Positions 35,814-47,671 of a stretch of 64,000 nt of DNA are shown in pieces. The notes beneath the pieces were generated by a model that was not told the DNA's origin, ran no database searches, and saw nothing but the letters and a program-made list of their open reading frames with translations. Made by a program: the position numbers and the translations under genes. Source of the DNA: Notoacmeibacter sp. MSK16QG-6 (GTDB taxonomy: Bacteria; Pseudomonadota; Alphaproteobacteria; Rhizobiales; Rhizobiaceae); assembly GCF_024158145.1 (NCBI RefSeq), contig NZ_JAMYXM010000002.1, positions 124,001-188,000 of the forward strand, given 5' to 3'. How positions within the stretch are numbered: the first letter of the stretch is position 1; each line of letters begins with the position of its first letter.

Positions 35814-36707
35814 TCAGTTGCCTGCGCCAGGCACGATTGTCGACTTCTCAACCGGTTCGCTCTGGCCGCCTGCGCCTGGCTGCCCATCACCGCCCGGAGG
35901 CGGACCAGCGGGGCGTTCGCCGTTGGCGCCGGGAGGCGGTCCTCCAGGCTGGCCGCTCATGCCCGGATCGGATGACTCAGCGTTAGGATCGACACCGACG
36001 ACCAGCAGCGCCAGATAGGATTCGTCCATCTCTTTCAGCAGGGCGTGAGACGCCCGCGTGGCCTGCTGCGCGATGGAGTCGGCGCTATTGTATGTATCGC
36101 GCTCGGTGTCGCGCTGATCGTACGGCGCGACATTGTCATAGATGAATTGCGACAAGGCGTCCGGAAAGAATATTTGTCCGGTCAGTACGTTCGCCTCATC
36201 AAGATAAACCTTGAAGTGGATATGGGTCGTACGGCCGCGATACCAGCCGGGATAGACGGTGGTGAAATGGACGATACCATTTTCATCGGCCATCTGCGTG
36301 CCGCGGCAGAACGTCTGCCCGCTCGTATCGACAGACTGGCCTCCACCGGAGATGCCTGAATAGATGCCCTCCGCCGAGGCATGCCACACATCGACGCGCG
36401 CATTGGCAATCGGCTTACAGGTCGCATCGACGACCTGCATCTTGAGATCGAGCGGCACACCATGCTGATCTTCAGTAATATCGCTACGGACCAACTCAGG
36501 GTCGACGTAAAATGGTCCCTCGGTAACTTCCGGCGTCAGTTGACAGACCGAAGCGCCTTCGAGCAGCGAGACCGCGCTTCCATTTTCCGCGGCAGCAGCA
36601 GCGGTGGTCAGCGACGATCCCGCCACAGCGCCGCCAGCCGTAATCGCAACAAGACGCAATGCGTCGCGCCTCGACAGGTTGGAAGGCGAGTTTTCTGATT
36701 TATCCAT
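35814..36707 (-). CDS. Tat-exported intradiol ring-cleavage dioxygenase
   Basis: 297 residues. An N-terminal twin-arginine signal (SRRDALRLVAITAGGAVAGS) predicts export of a folded, metal-loaded protein. The catalytic domain shows TEGPFYVDPE, AEGIYSG, GWYRGRTTHIHFKV: the Fe(III) ligands Tyr, Tyr, His, His. From about residue 250 a Gly/Pro-rich low-complexity tail (GQPGGPPPG repeats) follows. Substrate probably a catechol or hydroxyquinol, unknown. Confidence 0.87.
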   Translation of the reverse strand: MDKSENSPSNLSRRDALRLVAITAGGAVAGSSLTTAAAAAENGSAVSLLEGASVCQLTPEVTEGPFYVDPELVRSDITEDQHGVPLDLKMQVVDATCKPIANARVDVWHASAEGIYSGISGGGQSVDTSGQTFCRGTQMADENGIVHFTTVYPGWYRGRTTHIHFKVYLDEANVLTGQIFFPDALSQFIYDNVAPYDQRDTERDTYNSADSIAQQATRASHALLKEMDESYLALLVVGVDPNAESSDPGMSGQPGGPPPGANGERPAGPPPGGDGQPGAGGQSEPVEKSTIVPGAGN

Positions 36708-36795
36708 ATGTTCGCTCCATTGTGATCGTCAGCACAGATAGGAGCGCACCCGCCAATAGTCCTGTTACAATGTGGATAGGTCGGCAAGGCTCGCT

Positions 36796-37107
36796 TCAGC
36801 TCTTCTCGACATCCATCACGGCCTGCGCGATCAATTCCTGCATTTTGGCGCGAATTTCCATGTCGGAAACACTGTCCGGCAAATCGGCCCGAAGCTTGCG
36901 GAAAACGTCCTCATCGCCAGCTTCCTCAAAATCGGACGCGATGACTTCCTTGGCATAGGCTTCACGTTCGTCGCCTTCTTTACCAGTTTGATCTGCAACC
37001 CAGTAACCGAGCAGCCTGTTGCGGCGGACAGTCGCCTTGAACCGCAACTCCTCGTCGTGAGCGAACTTGGCTTCGTAACCCTTTTCGCGGTCGTTCATGC
37101 TGACCAT
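36796..37107 (-). CDS. DUF1476 protein, F1-ATPase inhibitor zeta subunit
   Basis: 103 residues. DREKGYEAKFAHDEELRFKA and RRNRLLGYWVAD are the strongly conserved N-terminal block of DUF1476, identified in Paracoccus as the zeta inhibitor of F1Fo-ATP synthase in alphaproteobacteria. ATG 37107 has AAGGA about 8 bases upstream; the longer open frame upstream is not family-like. It is divergent from purC, an arrangement that I recall as common in this order. Confidence 0.88.
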   Translation of the reverse strand: MVSMNDREKGYEAKFAHDEELRFKATVRRNRLLGYWVADQTGKEGDEREAYAKEVIASDFEEAGDEDVFRKLRADLPDSVSDMEIRAKMQELIAQAVMDVEKS

Positions 37108-37351
37108 CTGCACATCCTTCATATCGTAGCGGCCGCCAAATTCGGCCTTCATCCTGTCTAGATAGCCGTGCCGATAATCGCAGAAAAGGCTTGCCGGCAC
37201 AAAAGATGGTCGTCTTTCCCCAAGTGAAGTCCCGGCCAATGGTGCAAGATAGATTGAGCCGCCTCGAAGATTGCGCTACAGGGAGCGCGAAAACCCCGCG
37301 CAGTGCCGAGAACGCAAAAAAAAGCGGGTCACGTGACAAAGGCCAGATTTC

Positions 37352-38149
37352 ATGAACCGTCGCCGGCGTATCTACGAGGGCAAGGCCAAGATCCTTTATG
37401 AAGGCCCGGAGCCGGGCACGCTTGTCCAGTTCTTCAAGGACGACGCAACGGCCTTCAATGCAAAGAAGCATGAGGTGATCGACGGCAAGGGCGTGCTGAA
37501 CAACCGCATCAGCGAGTATATCTTCACGCACCTAAACCGCATCGGCGTGCCGACTCACTTCATCAAGCGGCTTAACATGCGCGAACAGTTGATTCGCGAG
37601 GTCGAAATCGTGCCGCTCGAAGTGGTTGTGCGGAACGTCGCCGCCGGTTCGCTGGCCAAAAGGCTCGGCATCGATGAAGGCACTATGCTGCCCCGCTCGA
37701 TCATCGAGTTCTACTACAAAAGCGACGCGCTGGACGATCCGCTGGTCTCCGAAGAACACATTACGGCCTTTGGCTGGGCCAGCCCGCAGGAACTCGATGA
37801 CATCATGGCGCTTGCCATCCGCATCAACGACTTTCTCTCCGGCATGTTTCTGGGAGTCGGCATCCAACTCGTCGACTTCAAGATCGAAATGGGCCGGCTT
37901 TGGGAAAACGACATGATGCGGATTGTCCTTGCCGACGAGATATCGCCCGATAGCTGCCGCCTATGGGATGTCACGACTCAGGAGAAGATGGACAAGGATC
38001 GCTTCCGCCGCGATATGGGTGGCCTGTTGGAAGCCTATCGCGAGGTCGCCAAGCGCCTCGGCATTCTGACCGAGGAAAACGGCAATCGCGGCAAAGGTCC
38101 GGTTCTGGTGTCGTCTAATGACGGCAATCCGGACGGATCGCTTCACTGA
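37352..38149 (+). CDS. purC: SAICAR synthetase
   Basis: 265 residues. Phosphoribosylaminoimidazolesuccinocarboxamide synthase; joins CAIR to aspartate. The starting [44 protein letters not shown] and [14 protein letters not shown] are family motifs. It begins the purC-purS-purQ cluster, followed by purS after 60 bases. Confidence 0.95.
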   Translation: MNRRRRIYEGKAKILYEGPEPGTLVQFFKDDATAFNAKKHEVIDGKGVLNNRISEYIFTHLNRIGVPTHFIKRLNMREQLIREVEIVPLEVVVRNVAAGSLAKRLGIDEGTMLPRSIIEFYYKSDALDDPLVSEEHITAFGWASPQELDDIMALAIRINDFLSGMFLGVGIQLVDFKIEMGRLWENDMMRIVLADEISPDSCRLWDVTTQEKMDKDRFRRDMGGLLEAYREVAKRLGILTEENGNRGKGPVLVSSNDGNPDGSLH

Positions 38150-38209
38150 TCGGCGCTGGACTGGCGCCGTAATATCTTGCCTCTCGGCATCGATGGAGAT
38201 CGTTGAAAT

Positions 38210-38449
38210 ATGAAGGCCCGTATCACCGTCACCCTGAAAAACGGGGTTCTGGACCCGCAGGGAAAGGCCATAGAAGGCGCGCTTGGCACGCTCGGCTTCG
38301 AGAATGTCGGTGGCGTGCGCCAAGGCAAGATCTTTGATGTCGAGCTGGCTCATGACGATAAGGCAAAGGCCGAGACGGACCTTCAGGCGATGTGCGAGGC
38401 GCTGCTGGCCAACACGGTTATCGAGAATTACGCGATCGAGATTCGTTGA
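38210..38449 (+). CDS. purS: FGAM synthase, PurS subunit
   Basis: 79 residues, typical length. It mediates docking between PurL and PurQ in the three-subunit FGAM synthase. VTLKNGVLDPQGKAIEGAL and GFENVGGVRQGKIFDVEL are family features. It is followed 6 bases later by purQ. Confidence 0.93.
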   Translation: MKARITVTLKNGVLDPQGKAIEGALGTLGFENVGGVRQGKIFDVELAHDDKAKAETDLQAMCEALLANTVIENYAIEIR

Positions 38450-38455
38450 GAGCCG

Positions 38456-39130
38456 ATGAAAACCGCTGTCATTCTTCTGCCGGGCCTGAACCGCGACCGC
38501 GATATGATCGCGGCGTTGACCAAGGTGTCGGGCCGCGCGCCGACGACGATCTGGCAGACTGAGACGAATATCCCGTCCGATATTGAGCTGATCGTTATTC
38601 CTGGTGGTTTTTCCTATGGCGACTATCTGCGCTGCGGTGCAATTGCCGCGCGGATGCCCGTCATGCAGGCCGTTGCCGAGCGTGCGAAAACCGGCACGCG
38701 TATCATGGGTGTCTGCAACGGCTTTCAAATTCTTCTGGAGACAGGCCTGCTACCCGGCGCGCTGATGCGCAACGCCAATCTCAATTTCGTCTGCAGGGAA
38801 GTCGAACTCGAAGTCGCCAACGCAAAAACGGCCTTCTCAAGCGGCTATGAGCAGGGCCAAGTCATCCGTTGCCCGGTCGCTCACCATGATGGCAATTATT
38901 TCGCGGATGAAGAGACGCTGGCGAGGCTGAAGGGTGAGGATCGCGTGGTGTTCCGCTATGCCAACGGCACCAACCCCAACGGCTCGGTCGACAATATCGC
39001 CGGCATCGTCAACTCGACAGGCAATATTCTTGGCATGATGCCGCACCCGGAAAACCTTATCGAACCCGCTCATGGCGGCGATCACGGCCGTGGCATATTC
39101 GAAAGCGCCCTCAATATCGCGCTCGCCTGA
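38456..39130 (+). CDS. purQ: FGAM synthase, PurQ glutaminase subunit
   Basis: 224 residues, triad glutamine amidotransferase. The catalytic Cys is in [11 protein letters not shown], with His and Glu in MMPHPENL near the end; [16 protein letters not shown] is the oxyanion region. It supplies ammonia to PurL with PurS. It begins 6 bases after purS stops, so coupled translation is likely. Confidence 0.95.
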   Translation: MKTAVILLPGLNRDRDMIAALTKVSGRAPTTIWQTETNIPSDIELIVIPGGFSYGDYLRCGAIAARMPVMQAVAERAKTGTRIMGVCNGFQILLETGLLPGALMRNANLNFVCREVELEVANAKTAFSSGYEQGQVIRCPVAHHDGNYFADEETLARLKGEDRVVFRYANGTNPNGSVDNIAGIVNSTGNILGMMPHPENLIEPAHGGDHGRGIFESALNIALA

Positions 39131-39159
39131 ATCATAAGAGAGATGGTAGGTCTCTATCT

Positions 39160-39534
39160 ATGAATCGGCCGGCGACCTTTACCACAACCATTCTGACGGC
39201 GCTTATTTCCGGCTGTACGGCCACGAATGCGCCGTCTGTGTCCGGCTCATCCATACCGACACTTCAGCGCATAAACGATACGGCCCAGCGTTGCTGGATG
39301 AAAAGCGGCGATGAGGCGTTTAGGCCATACCGTATTGTGCCAGAACTGGACACGCGCACCGGCAAGCCACGCATCCTCATGCTACGCGCCGGAAGAACCG
39401 CAGGCCTCCCCGAACTAGTGATCGAACTGTCCGGCTCTCAGATCGACGCCTATGGCCCGATTCAAAACACGGCCCTCGCCGGCAGGATCAATCGAGATAT
39501 CGTACGCTGGGGCAATGGCGACGCGTCCTGCTGA
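39160..39534 (+). CDS. Hypothetical lipoprotein
   Basis: 124 residues. A signal with the lipobox LISGC (C19) predicts a lipoprotein. The mature part is short and Arg-containing; two cysteines (in RCWMKSG and at the C-terminal DASC) may form a disulfide. Family unknown. It follows purQ after 29 bases and ends just before a terminator-like hairpin. Confidence 0.7.
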   Translation: MNRPATFTTTILTALISGCTATNAPSVSGSSIPTLQRINDTAQRCWMKSGDEAFRPYRIVPELDTRTGKPRILMLRAGRTAGLPELVIELSGSQIDAYGPIQNTALAGRINRDIVRWGNGDASC

Positions 39535-39538
39535 AGAA

Positions 39539-39569
39539 CGCGGACGAGCCTGGAGCTGCTCGCCCGTTT
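39539..39569 (+). terminator. Possible bidirectional terminator
   Basis: CGG-A-CGAGC (39541-39549) pairs with GCTCG-C-CCG (39558-39566) with one mismatch, followed by TTT on the plus strand. It sits between the convergent lipoprotein and DUF1127 genes. Confidence 0.45.
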
Positions 39570-39572
39570 CGA

Positions 39573-39830
39573 TCACTGATACCAGTCGCCTCGCCAGAGT
39601 ACCCTTTCGGCCTCTCGCATGGCCTGATCGCGGGTCACGCCGATGTCCAACAGCTGGTCGTTGCTGAGGCGGCTGAGCGCCCGGCGGCTACGGCGTTTCG
39701 CGGCATATGTCGTGTAGATGGCAATGAGCGCATATGGATGGAGCCAGCGCGGGTCGAAACGCGACGTCGCCCGTTGGACCGGCATTGCGCCCTGATCAGA
39801 TGAACCCCTCAAGATTGTCATGATTGCCAT
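39573..39830 (-). CDS. DUF1127 protein
   Basis: 85 residues, with the DUF1127 core RRALSRLSNDQLLDIGVTRDQAMREAERVLW at the C-terminal end (longest visible motif about residues 50-80). Small DUF1127 proteins are Arg-rich and widespread in alphaproteobacteria; some bind RNA and affect phosphate and carbon metabolism. It is divergent from the MocR regulator, whose start lies 130 bases away, an arrangement that suggests regulation by it. Confidence 0.87.
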   Translation of the reverse strand: MAIMTILRGSSDQGAMPVQRATSRFDPRWLHPYALIAIYTTYAAKRRSRRALSRLSNDQLLDIGVTRDQAMREAERVLWRGDWYQ

Positions 39831-39959
39831 CGTTCAATTCCTTACCTCGTTCGTGTCATGTATCACGATGCAGACAATACAGTGATTGACTTGGGTTACA
39901 ATATTTGGAATTGTCCCTGAAACACGATAATTGCATTGATAAATGGCTGGATTGTATCG

Positions 39960-41390
39960 ATGACAGACTGGGTTCCGGAACTGAAAGATAGTCGTCAACC
40001 CATTTATCTGCGTCTTGCCGACGCGATTGAAGAAGCGATCGTCTCCGATGAACTGCCACCCGGCTCCAAGCTCCCACCTCAGCGCAATCTGGCCTTCGAT
40101 CTCGGCGTCACCCTCGGCACGGTAACTCGCGCCTATCAGACCGCGCGGGAGCGCGGTCTGCTGACAGGAGAGGTCGGACGCGGAACCTTCGTCAGAAATG
40201 GAAACGGAGGGGACGACAACGACCTGAAGTCCAACCATGAGCCGATCTTCTCGATGCTCGGACGTGGTTTCACCGATGAGGCTTCGCAAAAAGGCCCATT
40301 GATCTTTTCGTCGACCTCGGCGCCCAACGTCGGACAGATGGGTCTTATCAGGCCGGTCCTGGAACGTGTCATGGCCAAGGATGAGCACCGCTCGATCGAC
40401 TATGTTCGACGATTGCCTCGCTCCTGGTCCGAAGCAGGAGCAAAGTGGCTGGCCGTTGGCGACTGGGAGCCTGACCCCTTCTCGACCTTCGCCACACACG
40501 GCGCGGACCCCGCAATTCTTGCTGCTATGGCGACTGTTGCCGCGCCTGGTGAGCGGATCGTCATGGAGACACCGACTTACAAATGCGCGGCCCAGGCTAT
40601 CGGGCTGATCGGACGGATTCCGATTGTCGGGGAGTGCGACGAGGAGGGTCTGCGGCCGGACGAATTCGAGCGTCTCTGCGCACGCCAGCACCCACGCGCA
40701 GTGTTCCTGATGCCGGCGGCGCAAAATCCGACGCACGCGAGAATGAGCGAAGACCGCCGACGCGACATTGTCGATATTGCCCGCCGGCACAATGTCTGGA
40801 TTATCGAAGACAATGTGTACGGTTCGCTTTTGACGGACCACTTGACGCCGCTGGCTGCCCTCGCCCCGGAGCGTACCTTTCATCTATCGAGCCTGTCGAA
40901 GAGCGTTGGCGCTGGTCTGCGCGGCGGCTGGATGACCTGTCCGCCGGGACAGGCGCCTCGTGCTGCCTCGGCTCACAAGGTTTTGGCTGGCCCCAAATCG
41001 TTTCTGCTCGCGCAATTGAGCGCTGAATTGGTTTTATCGGGGGCCGCCGACGAAATACGGGAACAGGTGCGCCACGAACTGGCAGCGCGACATCAACTGA
41101 TCTGCAAGTATTTCGATGGGTTCGAATTCGCCTCGAATCCTCATCTGCCGTTTGTCTGGCTGAAATTGCCGGAACAATGGAGTTCGGCCAGCTTTGTGCG
41201 AGCAGCCGAAGCGCATGGATTGAGGATCGACGGCGAAGACGAATACAAACCCGTCCGCTCCGAAACGCAGTTGCATCGGGTCAGGATTGGAACGTCAGCC
41301 GTTCCGACGCGCGAGAATGTGGAACATGGTCTGTCATTGCTCGCCGGGCTGCTCCTGCACGGAGCGGCGGCCTACGAAACCTTTGCATAG
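39960..41390 (+). CDS. MocR-type regulator: GntR helix-turn-helix with aminotransferase-like domain
   Basis: 476 residues from ATG 39960. The winged helix at residues 15-75 contains QPIYLRLADAIEEAI and SKLPPQRNLAFDLGVTLGTV. The fold-type I aminotransferase domain follows, with the PLP lysine in LSSLSKSVGAGLRGGW. Such regulators sense amino acids or vitamin B6. It stands between purQ and purL, where it interrupts the purine cluster, divergent from DUF1127. Confidence 0.88.
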   Translation: MTDWVPELKDSRQPIYLRLADAIEEAIVSDELPPGSKLPPQRNLAFDLGVTLGTVTRAYQTARERGLLTGEVGRGTFVRNGNGGDDNDLKSNHEPIFSMLGRGFTDEASQKGPLIFSSTSAPNVGQMGLIRPVLERVMAKDEHRSIDYVRRLPRSWSEAGAKWLAVGDWEPDPFSTFATHGADPAILAAMATVAAPGERIVMETPTYKCAAQAIGLIGRIPIVGECDEEGLRPDEFERLCARQHPRAVFLMPAAQNPTHARMSEDRRRDIVDIARRHNVWIIEDNVYGSLLTDHLTPLAALAPERTFHLSSLSKSVGAGLRGGWMTCPPGQAPRAASAHKVLAGPKSFLLAQLSAELVLSGAADEIREQVRHELAARHQLICKYFDGFEFASNPHLPFVWLKLPEQWSSASFVRAAEAHGLRIDGEDEYKPVRSETQLHRVRIGTSAVPTRENVEHGLSLLAGLLLHGAAAYETFA

Positions 41391-41489
41391 ACGAAGCTGG
41401 CGTCACCTCTTTGCGCTCTAGCGGCTTGTTCCTCCGCGTCTGGCGATGTAGCAGAGGCCTCTCATCTGGCCCGCCGGAGAAACCCGTTT

Positions 41490-43730
<2,241 letters not shown>

Positions 43731-43802
43731 CGAGCAAGCCGATTTGCAAACGACCCGCCGGCATGATCTGCTTGGCCCCTGACGAGAGGAAAGACGAATC
43801 CG

Positions 43803-44045
43803 ATGCCAATGAACGCTGGGGACATACAACGCCTGATCGAGGAAGCTTTGCCGGACGCCGAGGTTACGATTAGGGATCTTGCGGGCGATGGCGATCACTA
43901 TGCGGCGGAGGTCGTTTCCGAGGCCTTTCGCGGCAAGTCTCGCGTGGCCCAGCATCAGATGGTCTATCAGGCTCTCAAGGGAAAGATGGGCGGAGAGTTG
44001 CACGCCCTTGCCTTGCAAACCAGCGTTCCCCAGACCGATGGCTGA
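43803..44045 (+). CDS. bolA: BolA family protein
   Basis: 80 residues. MNAGDIQRLIEEALPDAEV, RVAQHQMVYQALKG and the conserved C-terminal LHALALQTS are typical of the BolA/IbaG fold, with the His that helps bind a [2Fe-2S] cluster together with a CGFS glutaredoxin. It is directly upstream of such a glutaredoxin (grxD), which supports a joint role in iron-sulfur trafficking. Confidence 0.9.
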   Translation: MPMNAGDIQRLIEEALPDAEVTIRDLAGDGDHYAAEVVSEAFRGKSRVAQHQMVYQALKGKMGGELHALALQTSVPQTDG

Positions 44046-44142
44046 CGCTCAGACGTCGGCCATGGCTTGAGTCGGGCGGCGCGAAGGACTATCTCAACAG
44101 CAATGTTTTCAAGCGGCGATGCTGCTAAAAAAGGAGCCGATA

Positions 44143-44478
44143 ATGGCCGAGATCAACGACTGGATCGACAGTGAAGTCAAAAACAACGACGTCGTGCTGT
44201 TCATGAAGGGCACGCCAGGCTTTCCGCAATGCGGATTTTCCGGCCAGGTCGTCCAGATACTCGACTATCTCGGCGTTGAATATAAAGGCATCAACGTATT
44301 GTCCTCGGACGAACTGCGCCAGGGCATCAAGGACTTTTCGTCTTGGCCGACCATCCCGCAGCTTTATGTGAAGGGCGAGTTCGTCGGTGGATGCGATATC
44401 ATCCGTGACATGTTTCAGGCTGGCGAACTGCAAAGCCACTTGGCCGAGAAGAATATTTCCGTAAAAGGCGCAGCCTGA
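44143..44478 (+). CDS. grxD: Monothiol glutaredoxin, Grx4-type
   Basis: 111 residues. The CGFS motif is in PQCGFSG (Cys30), and WPTIPQLYVKGEFVGGCDI is the glutathione-binding region. It carries [2Fe-2S] clusters with BolA. AAGGAG lies 6 bases before ATG 44143. A clean terminator follows at 44517. Confidence 0.95.
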   Translation: MAEINDWIDSEVKNNDVVLFMKGTPGFPQCGFSGQVVQILDYLGVEYKGINVLSSDELRQGIKDFSSWPTIPQLYVKGEFVGGCDIIRDMFQAGELQSHLAEKNISVKGAA

Positions 44479-44515
44479 CACGGCCCTAAAACGAAATTGA
44501 TGTGAACCTGCGATC

Positions 44516-44540
44516 AGGCGTCGGCGATCCGGCGCCTTTT
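44516..44540 (+). terminator. Rho-independent terminator of purL-bolA-grxD
   Basis: GGCGTCGG (44517-44524) pairs with CCGGCGCC (44529-44536) through 8 bp with one wobble, over CGAT, followed by TTTT. Confidence 0.85.
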
Positions 44541-44592
44541 GCCGTTTCCCACCGGCATCGCACTCAATGGCATTGATGGCCAGGATTCTCTG

Positions 44593-45876
44593 ATGGATCA
44601 ACCGTTCGGCAATCTCGATGACGAGCCAGGCGAATTGCCGAAGCCGCCAAAGCAAAGCGATTTATCGACTCTGCCGAGCGGCATTGGCCGACCGGAATTT
44701 GTCTCCATTCTTGCGTTGCTCATGGCCCTGAATGCCTTGGCGATCGATATTATTTTGCCGGCCTTTCGGCCGATTGCCGACAGTTTCCAGTTGCAGAACG
44801 CGACTGATACGCAGTTCACCATCCTGGCTTATCTGATCGGCTTTGGCGCAGCCCAGCCCATCTTCGGGCCGATATCGGATCGGTTCGGGCGAAAGATGCC
44901 AATGGTTGTCGGCATCGTCGCCTATATTCTATGCGCCGCCGCAGGCGCTCTCGCGCCGACTTATGAGTGGCTACTGGCCGCTCGTGTGGTTCAGGGTATA
45001 GGCGCGGCCGCGACACGCATCATCGCCCTTTCAGTCATTCGTGACACCCATTCCGGCCGTGCAATGGCCTCAACCATGAGCCTCGTTCTTATGGTTTTCA
45101 TGATCGTTCCGGTTATCGCCCCGATGGCAGGCGAAATCATCGTCATTTTCGCCGATTGGGAATGGATTTTCGCGGCAATGGCTCTGATTGCGCTCGTATC
45201 CGGCCTGTGGACATGGTTTCGGATGCCCGAGACATTGCCAATCGACAATCGCCGCCCTCTTACAGCCAAAGGCGTTTTGGATGCTTTCCGCATCGTGCTG
45301 ACGACTCATTCGGCTTTCTGGTATGCGTTTGCCGCCGCCGGAGCGTTTTCGGTTCTGTTTGCATATATCAATGTCGCCCAACCCATTCTTGACGAATATT
45401 ACGGCCTCGGCAGTTGGTTCCCGATTGCTTTCGCCATCGTCGCCAGTTTCATGGCGGCCACGGCCTACGCGAATTCGCGACTGGTGCAGAAGCTCGGACA
45501 GAAAGTGATCTCGCATTCGGCTCTTTGCCTGCAGATCGCCGCCGCGCTCGCTTTTGTCCTCTTCGCTGCAATCGCTTCCGTCCCGCTCTGGCTCTTCATG
45601 ATACTCTCGACGCTGATCATGGTCAGCTTCAGCCTCATGGGCGCAAACTTCAATTCTCTGGCTATGGAAGAGGTTGGACAGGTCGCCGGTTCGGCATCAT
45701 CCATTCTTGGCTTCAGCCAGACGGTCGTCGGCGGCATCGTCGGGACGATTGTCGGTCAGTTGTGGAATGGCGATCTGCTGCCGGTCGCAGCGGGTTTTGC
45801 CGCTGTTTCTATTTCGACGCTCGTAATCGTCATGATCGGCGAAAGAGGGCGGCTGTTCGATAGTAGCGGGCGCTAA
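44593..45876 (+). CDS. Bcr/CflA-type drug efflux MFS transporter
   Basis: 427 residues with 12 predicted transmembrane helices. The N-terminal region (~25 residues) is hydrophilic; FGPISDRFGRKMPMVVG is the conserved loop 2-3, and ARVVQGIGAAATRI is the motif C-like helix typical of the Bcr/CflA family. ATG 44593 is chosen because the upstream TTG at 44539 lies inside the terminator of grxD. It converges on ttcA (3 bases between stops). Confidence 0.87.
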   Translation: MDQPFGNLDDEPGELPKPPKQSDLSTLPSGIGRPEFVSILALLMALNALAIDIILPAFRPIADSFQLQNATDTQFTILAYLIGFGAAQPIFGPISDRFGRKMPMVVGIVAYILCAAAGALAPTYEWLLAARVVQGIGAAATRIIALSVIRDTHSGRAMASTMSLVLMVFMIVPVIAPMAGEIIVIFADWEWIFAAMALIALVSGLWTWFRMPETLPIDNRRPLTAKGVLDAFRIVLTTHSAFWYAFAAAGAFSVLFAYINVAQPILDEYYGLGSWFPIAFAIVASFMAATAYANSRLVQKLGQKVISHSALCLQIAAALAFVLFAAIASVPLWLFMILSTLIMVSFSLMGANFNSLAMEEVGQVAGSASSILGFSQTVVGGIVGTIVGQLWNGDLLPVAAGFAAVSISTLVIVMIGERGRLFDSSGR

Positions 45877-45879
45877 AAC

Positions 45880-46746
45880 CTACTCCGCTGCATCGGCCGC
45901 TGCGAGTGGCGCAGCAGCCATCAGACCCGCAAAATCGAAGAGGGTTCGATCCAGCATCTGGCTGGGGCGGATATTGGCAAGCGCCCGGATCATGGTGCCT
46001 TTGCGACCCGGCATACGTTGCTCGATATCGTCCAGCATCGCCTTCATGGCATTGCGTTGCAGCCCATCCTGAGATCCGCAAAGATCGCAGGGTATGATCG
46101 GAAACGAGAGCGCCGACGCCAGCTTCGCCATATCGGCCTCCGCGCAGAACGCTAGCGGACGAAGCACTTCCACGTCTCCCTCGTCGTTCAGCAATTTCGG
46201 CGGCATGGCCGCGAGTCGTCCGCCATGAAAAAGATTCATCAAGAATGTTTCAAGGATGTCTTCCCGGTGATGGCCGAGGACAAGCGCCGAGCATCCCTCT
46301 TCCCTGGCAACGCGATAAAGATGGCCGCGCCGCAACCGCGAACAGAGCGAACAATAGGTAGCATTGTCCGGCAGTTTGTCCGTGACGATGGAATAGGTGT
46401 CCTGATATTCGATCCGGTGCGCGATGCCGTTGGCCTCCAGCCATTCGGGCAAAATGTGCTTGGGAAAGTTCGGCTGACCCTGATCCAGATTGCAGGCGAG
46501 GAGTTCGACAGGCAGAAGACCACGCCACTTCAGATCCAGAAGGATCGCCAGGAGACCGTACGAATCCTTGCCACCCGACAAGGCCACCAGCCAGCGTTCG
46601 CCCGGCCGCACCATACCGTAATCGTCGAGAGCCTGGCGGACCTGCCGGATCAGTCGCTTGCGGAGCTTGTTGAACTCGACGGATTTCGGCGCTTGACGAA
46701 ACATCGGATGGACGCCGTCGCCTTCCATTTCCCTGTCACTTGCCAT
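45880..46746 (-). CDS. ttcA: tRNA 2-thiocytidine(32) synthetase
   Basis: 288 residues. The PP-loop SGGKDS (residues 57-62) binds ATP; the two CxxC pairs CSLC and CDLC hold the iron-sulfur cluster, as in TtcA. Converts C32 of tRNAs to s2C. ATG 46746 has an ideal AGGAG about 5 bases upstream; the longer ATG at 46764 is less likely. Confidence 0.93.
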   Translation of the reverse strand: MASDREMEGDGVHPMFRQAPKSVEFNKLRKRLIRQVRQALDDYGMVRPGERWLVALSGGKDSYGLLAILLDLKWRGLLPVELLACNLDQGQPNFPKHILPEWLEANGIAHRIEYQDTYSIVTDKLPDNATYCSLCSRLRRGHLYRVAREEGCSALVLGHHREDILETFLMNLFHGGRLAAMPPKLLNDEGDVEVLRPLAFCAEADMAKLASALSFPIIPCDLCGSQDGLQRNAMKAMLDDIEQRMPGRKGTMIRALANIRPSQMLDRTLFDFAGLMAAAPLAAADAAE

Positions 46747-46790
46747 TCTTCTCCTGCCGATCACCGAACTGACTACGATCTGCCCATAGC

Positions 46791-46817
46791 GAAAAGGGCC
46801 GCCAAATGGCAGCCCTT
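46791..46817 (-). terminator. Rho-independent terminator of rpsD
   Basis: On the minus strand the 10-bp stem AAGGGCTGCC / GGCGGCCCTT with one wobble closes ATTT and is followed by TTTTC. It begins 28 bases after the rpsD stop. Confidence 0.85.
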
Positions 46818-46844
46818 CACCAAAATTCAGTAGGGGTTCCGCGC

Positions 46845-47462
46845 TTAGCGCGAATAGAACTCGACGACCAGATTCGGTTCCATCACGACGGCGTAGGGCA
46901 CGTCGTTCAGGCTTGGCACGCGCACGAAGGTCGCGGTCATCTTGTTGTGATCGGCCTCGACATAGTCCGGCACATCGCGCTCGGCGAGTTGAATAGCCTC
47001 CAGAACCGAAACGTTCTGTTTGGACTTCTCGCGAACCTCGATCACGTCGCCAGCGCGGCAGCGATAGGACGGAATGTTCACCCGCTTGCCGTTGACGAGC
47101 ACATGGCCGTGATTGACGAACTGGCGCGCAGCGAAGACCGTCGGAACGAACTTTGCACGATACACCACGGCGTCCAGACGGCTTTCGAGAAGACCAATCA
47201 GATTATCCGGCGTGTCGCCTTTGCGGCGGGTCGCTTCTTCATAGATGTGGCGGAACTGCTTTTCAGAAATATCGCCGTAGAAGCCCTTGAGCTTCTGCTT
47301 GGCCCGCAGCTGCACACCGAAATCGGAGAGCTTGCCTTTGCGGCGCTGGCCGTGCTGGCCGGGGCCGTATTCACGGCGGTTCACCGGCGACTTCGGGCGG
47401 CCCCAAATGTTCTCGCCCATGCGGCGGTCGAGTTTATACTTTGCAGATTCGCGCTTGCTCAT
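46845..47462 (-). CDS. rpsD: 30S ribosomal protein S4
   Basis: 205 residues. Highly conserved: [20 protein letters not shown] at the start, [25 protein letters not shown], and the S4 domain with [31 protein letters not shown]. It is a primary 16S-binding protein, here a stand-alone rpsD locus, as in other alphaproteobacteria. Confidence 0.98.
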   Translation of the reverse strand: MSKRESAKYKLDRRMGENIWGRPKSPVNRREYGPGQHGQRRKGKLSDFGVQLRAKQKLKGFYGDISEKQFRHIYEEATRRKGDTPDNLIGLLESRLDAVVYRAKFVPTVFAARQFVNHGHVLVNGKRVNIPSYRCRAGDVIEVREKSKQNVSVLEAIQLAERDVPDYVEADHNKMTATFVRVPSLNDVPYAVVMEPNLVVEFYSR

Positions 47463-47605
47463 CGCATTTCCTCATCAATACGTTACAACCATTGCTTGAA
47501 GCGATGGTCGAAGGAAACGCGCCCTCCTCTGCCCGATCCCTCGGACTGACAGGCCAACCCACGCACGCTTTGCGGTCAGAAGGCCACGGGACACGTCAAA
47601 TGAAA

Positions 47606-47630
47606 CACCGGCCCTTGAACGGAGCCGGTG
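47606..47630 (-). other. Hairpin between the cupin gene and rpsD
   Basis: CACCGGC / GCCGGTG (47606-47612, 47624-47630) forms a 7-bp stem. On the minus strand it is followed by TTTCATTT, which makes it a weak terminator of the cupin gene or part of the rpsD leader. A TTGACA (47668-47663, minus) lies upstream. Confidence 0.4.
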
Positions 47631-47671
47631 ATGCGTGTGCCATTAAGAAGAAATGGTTCCGATGTCAACGA

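Noticed and set aside
44539-44592. TTG start at 44539 for the Bcr/CflA transporter
   Set aside because: The TTG lies in the T-run of the grxD terminator; ATG 44593 is a better start.
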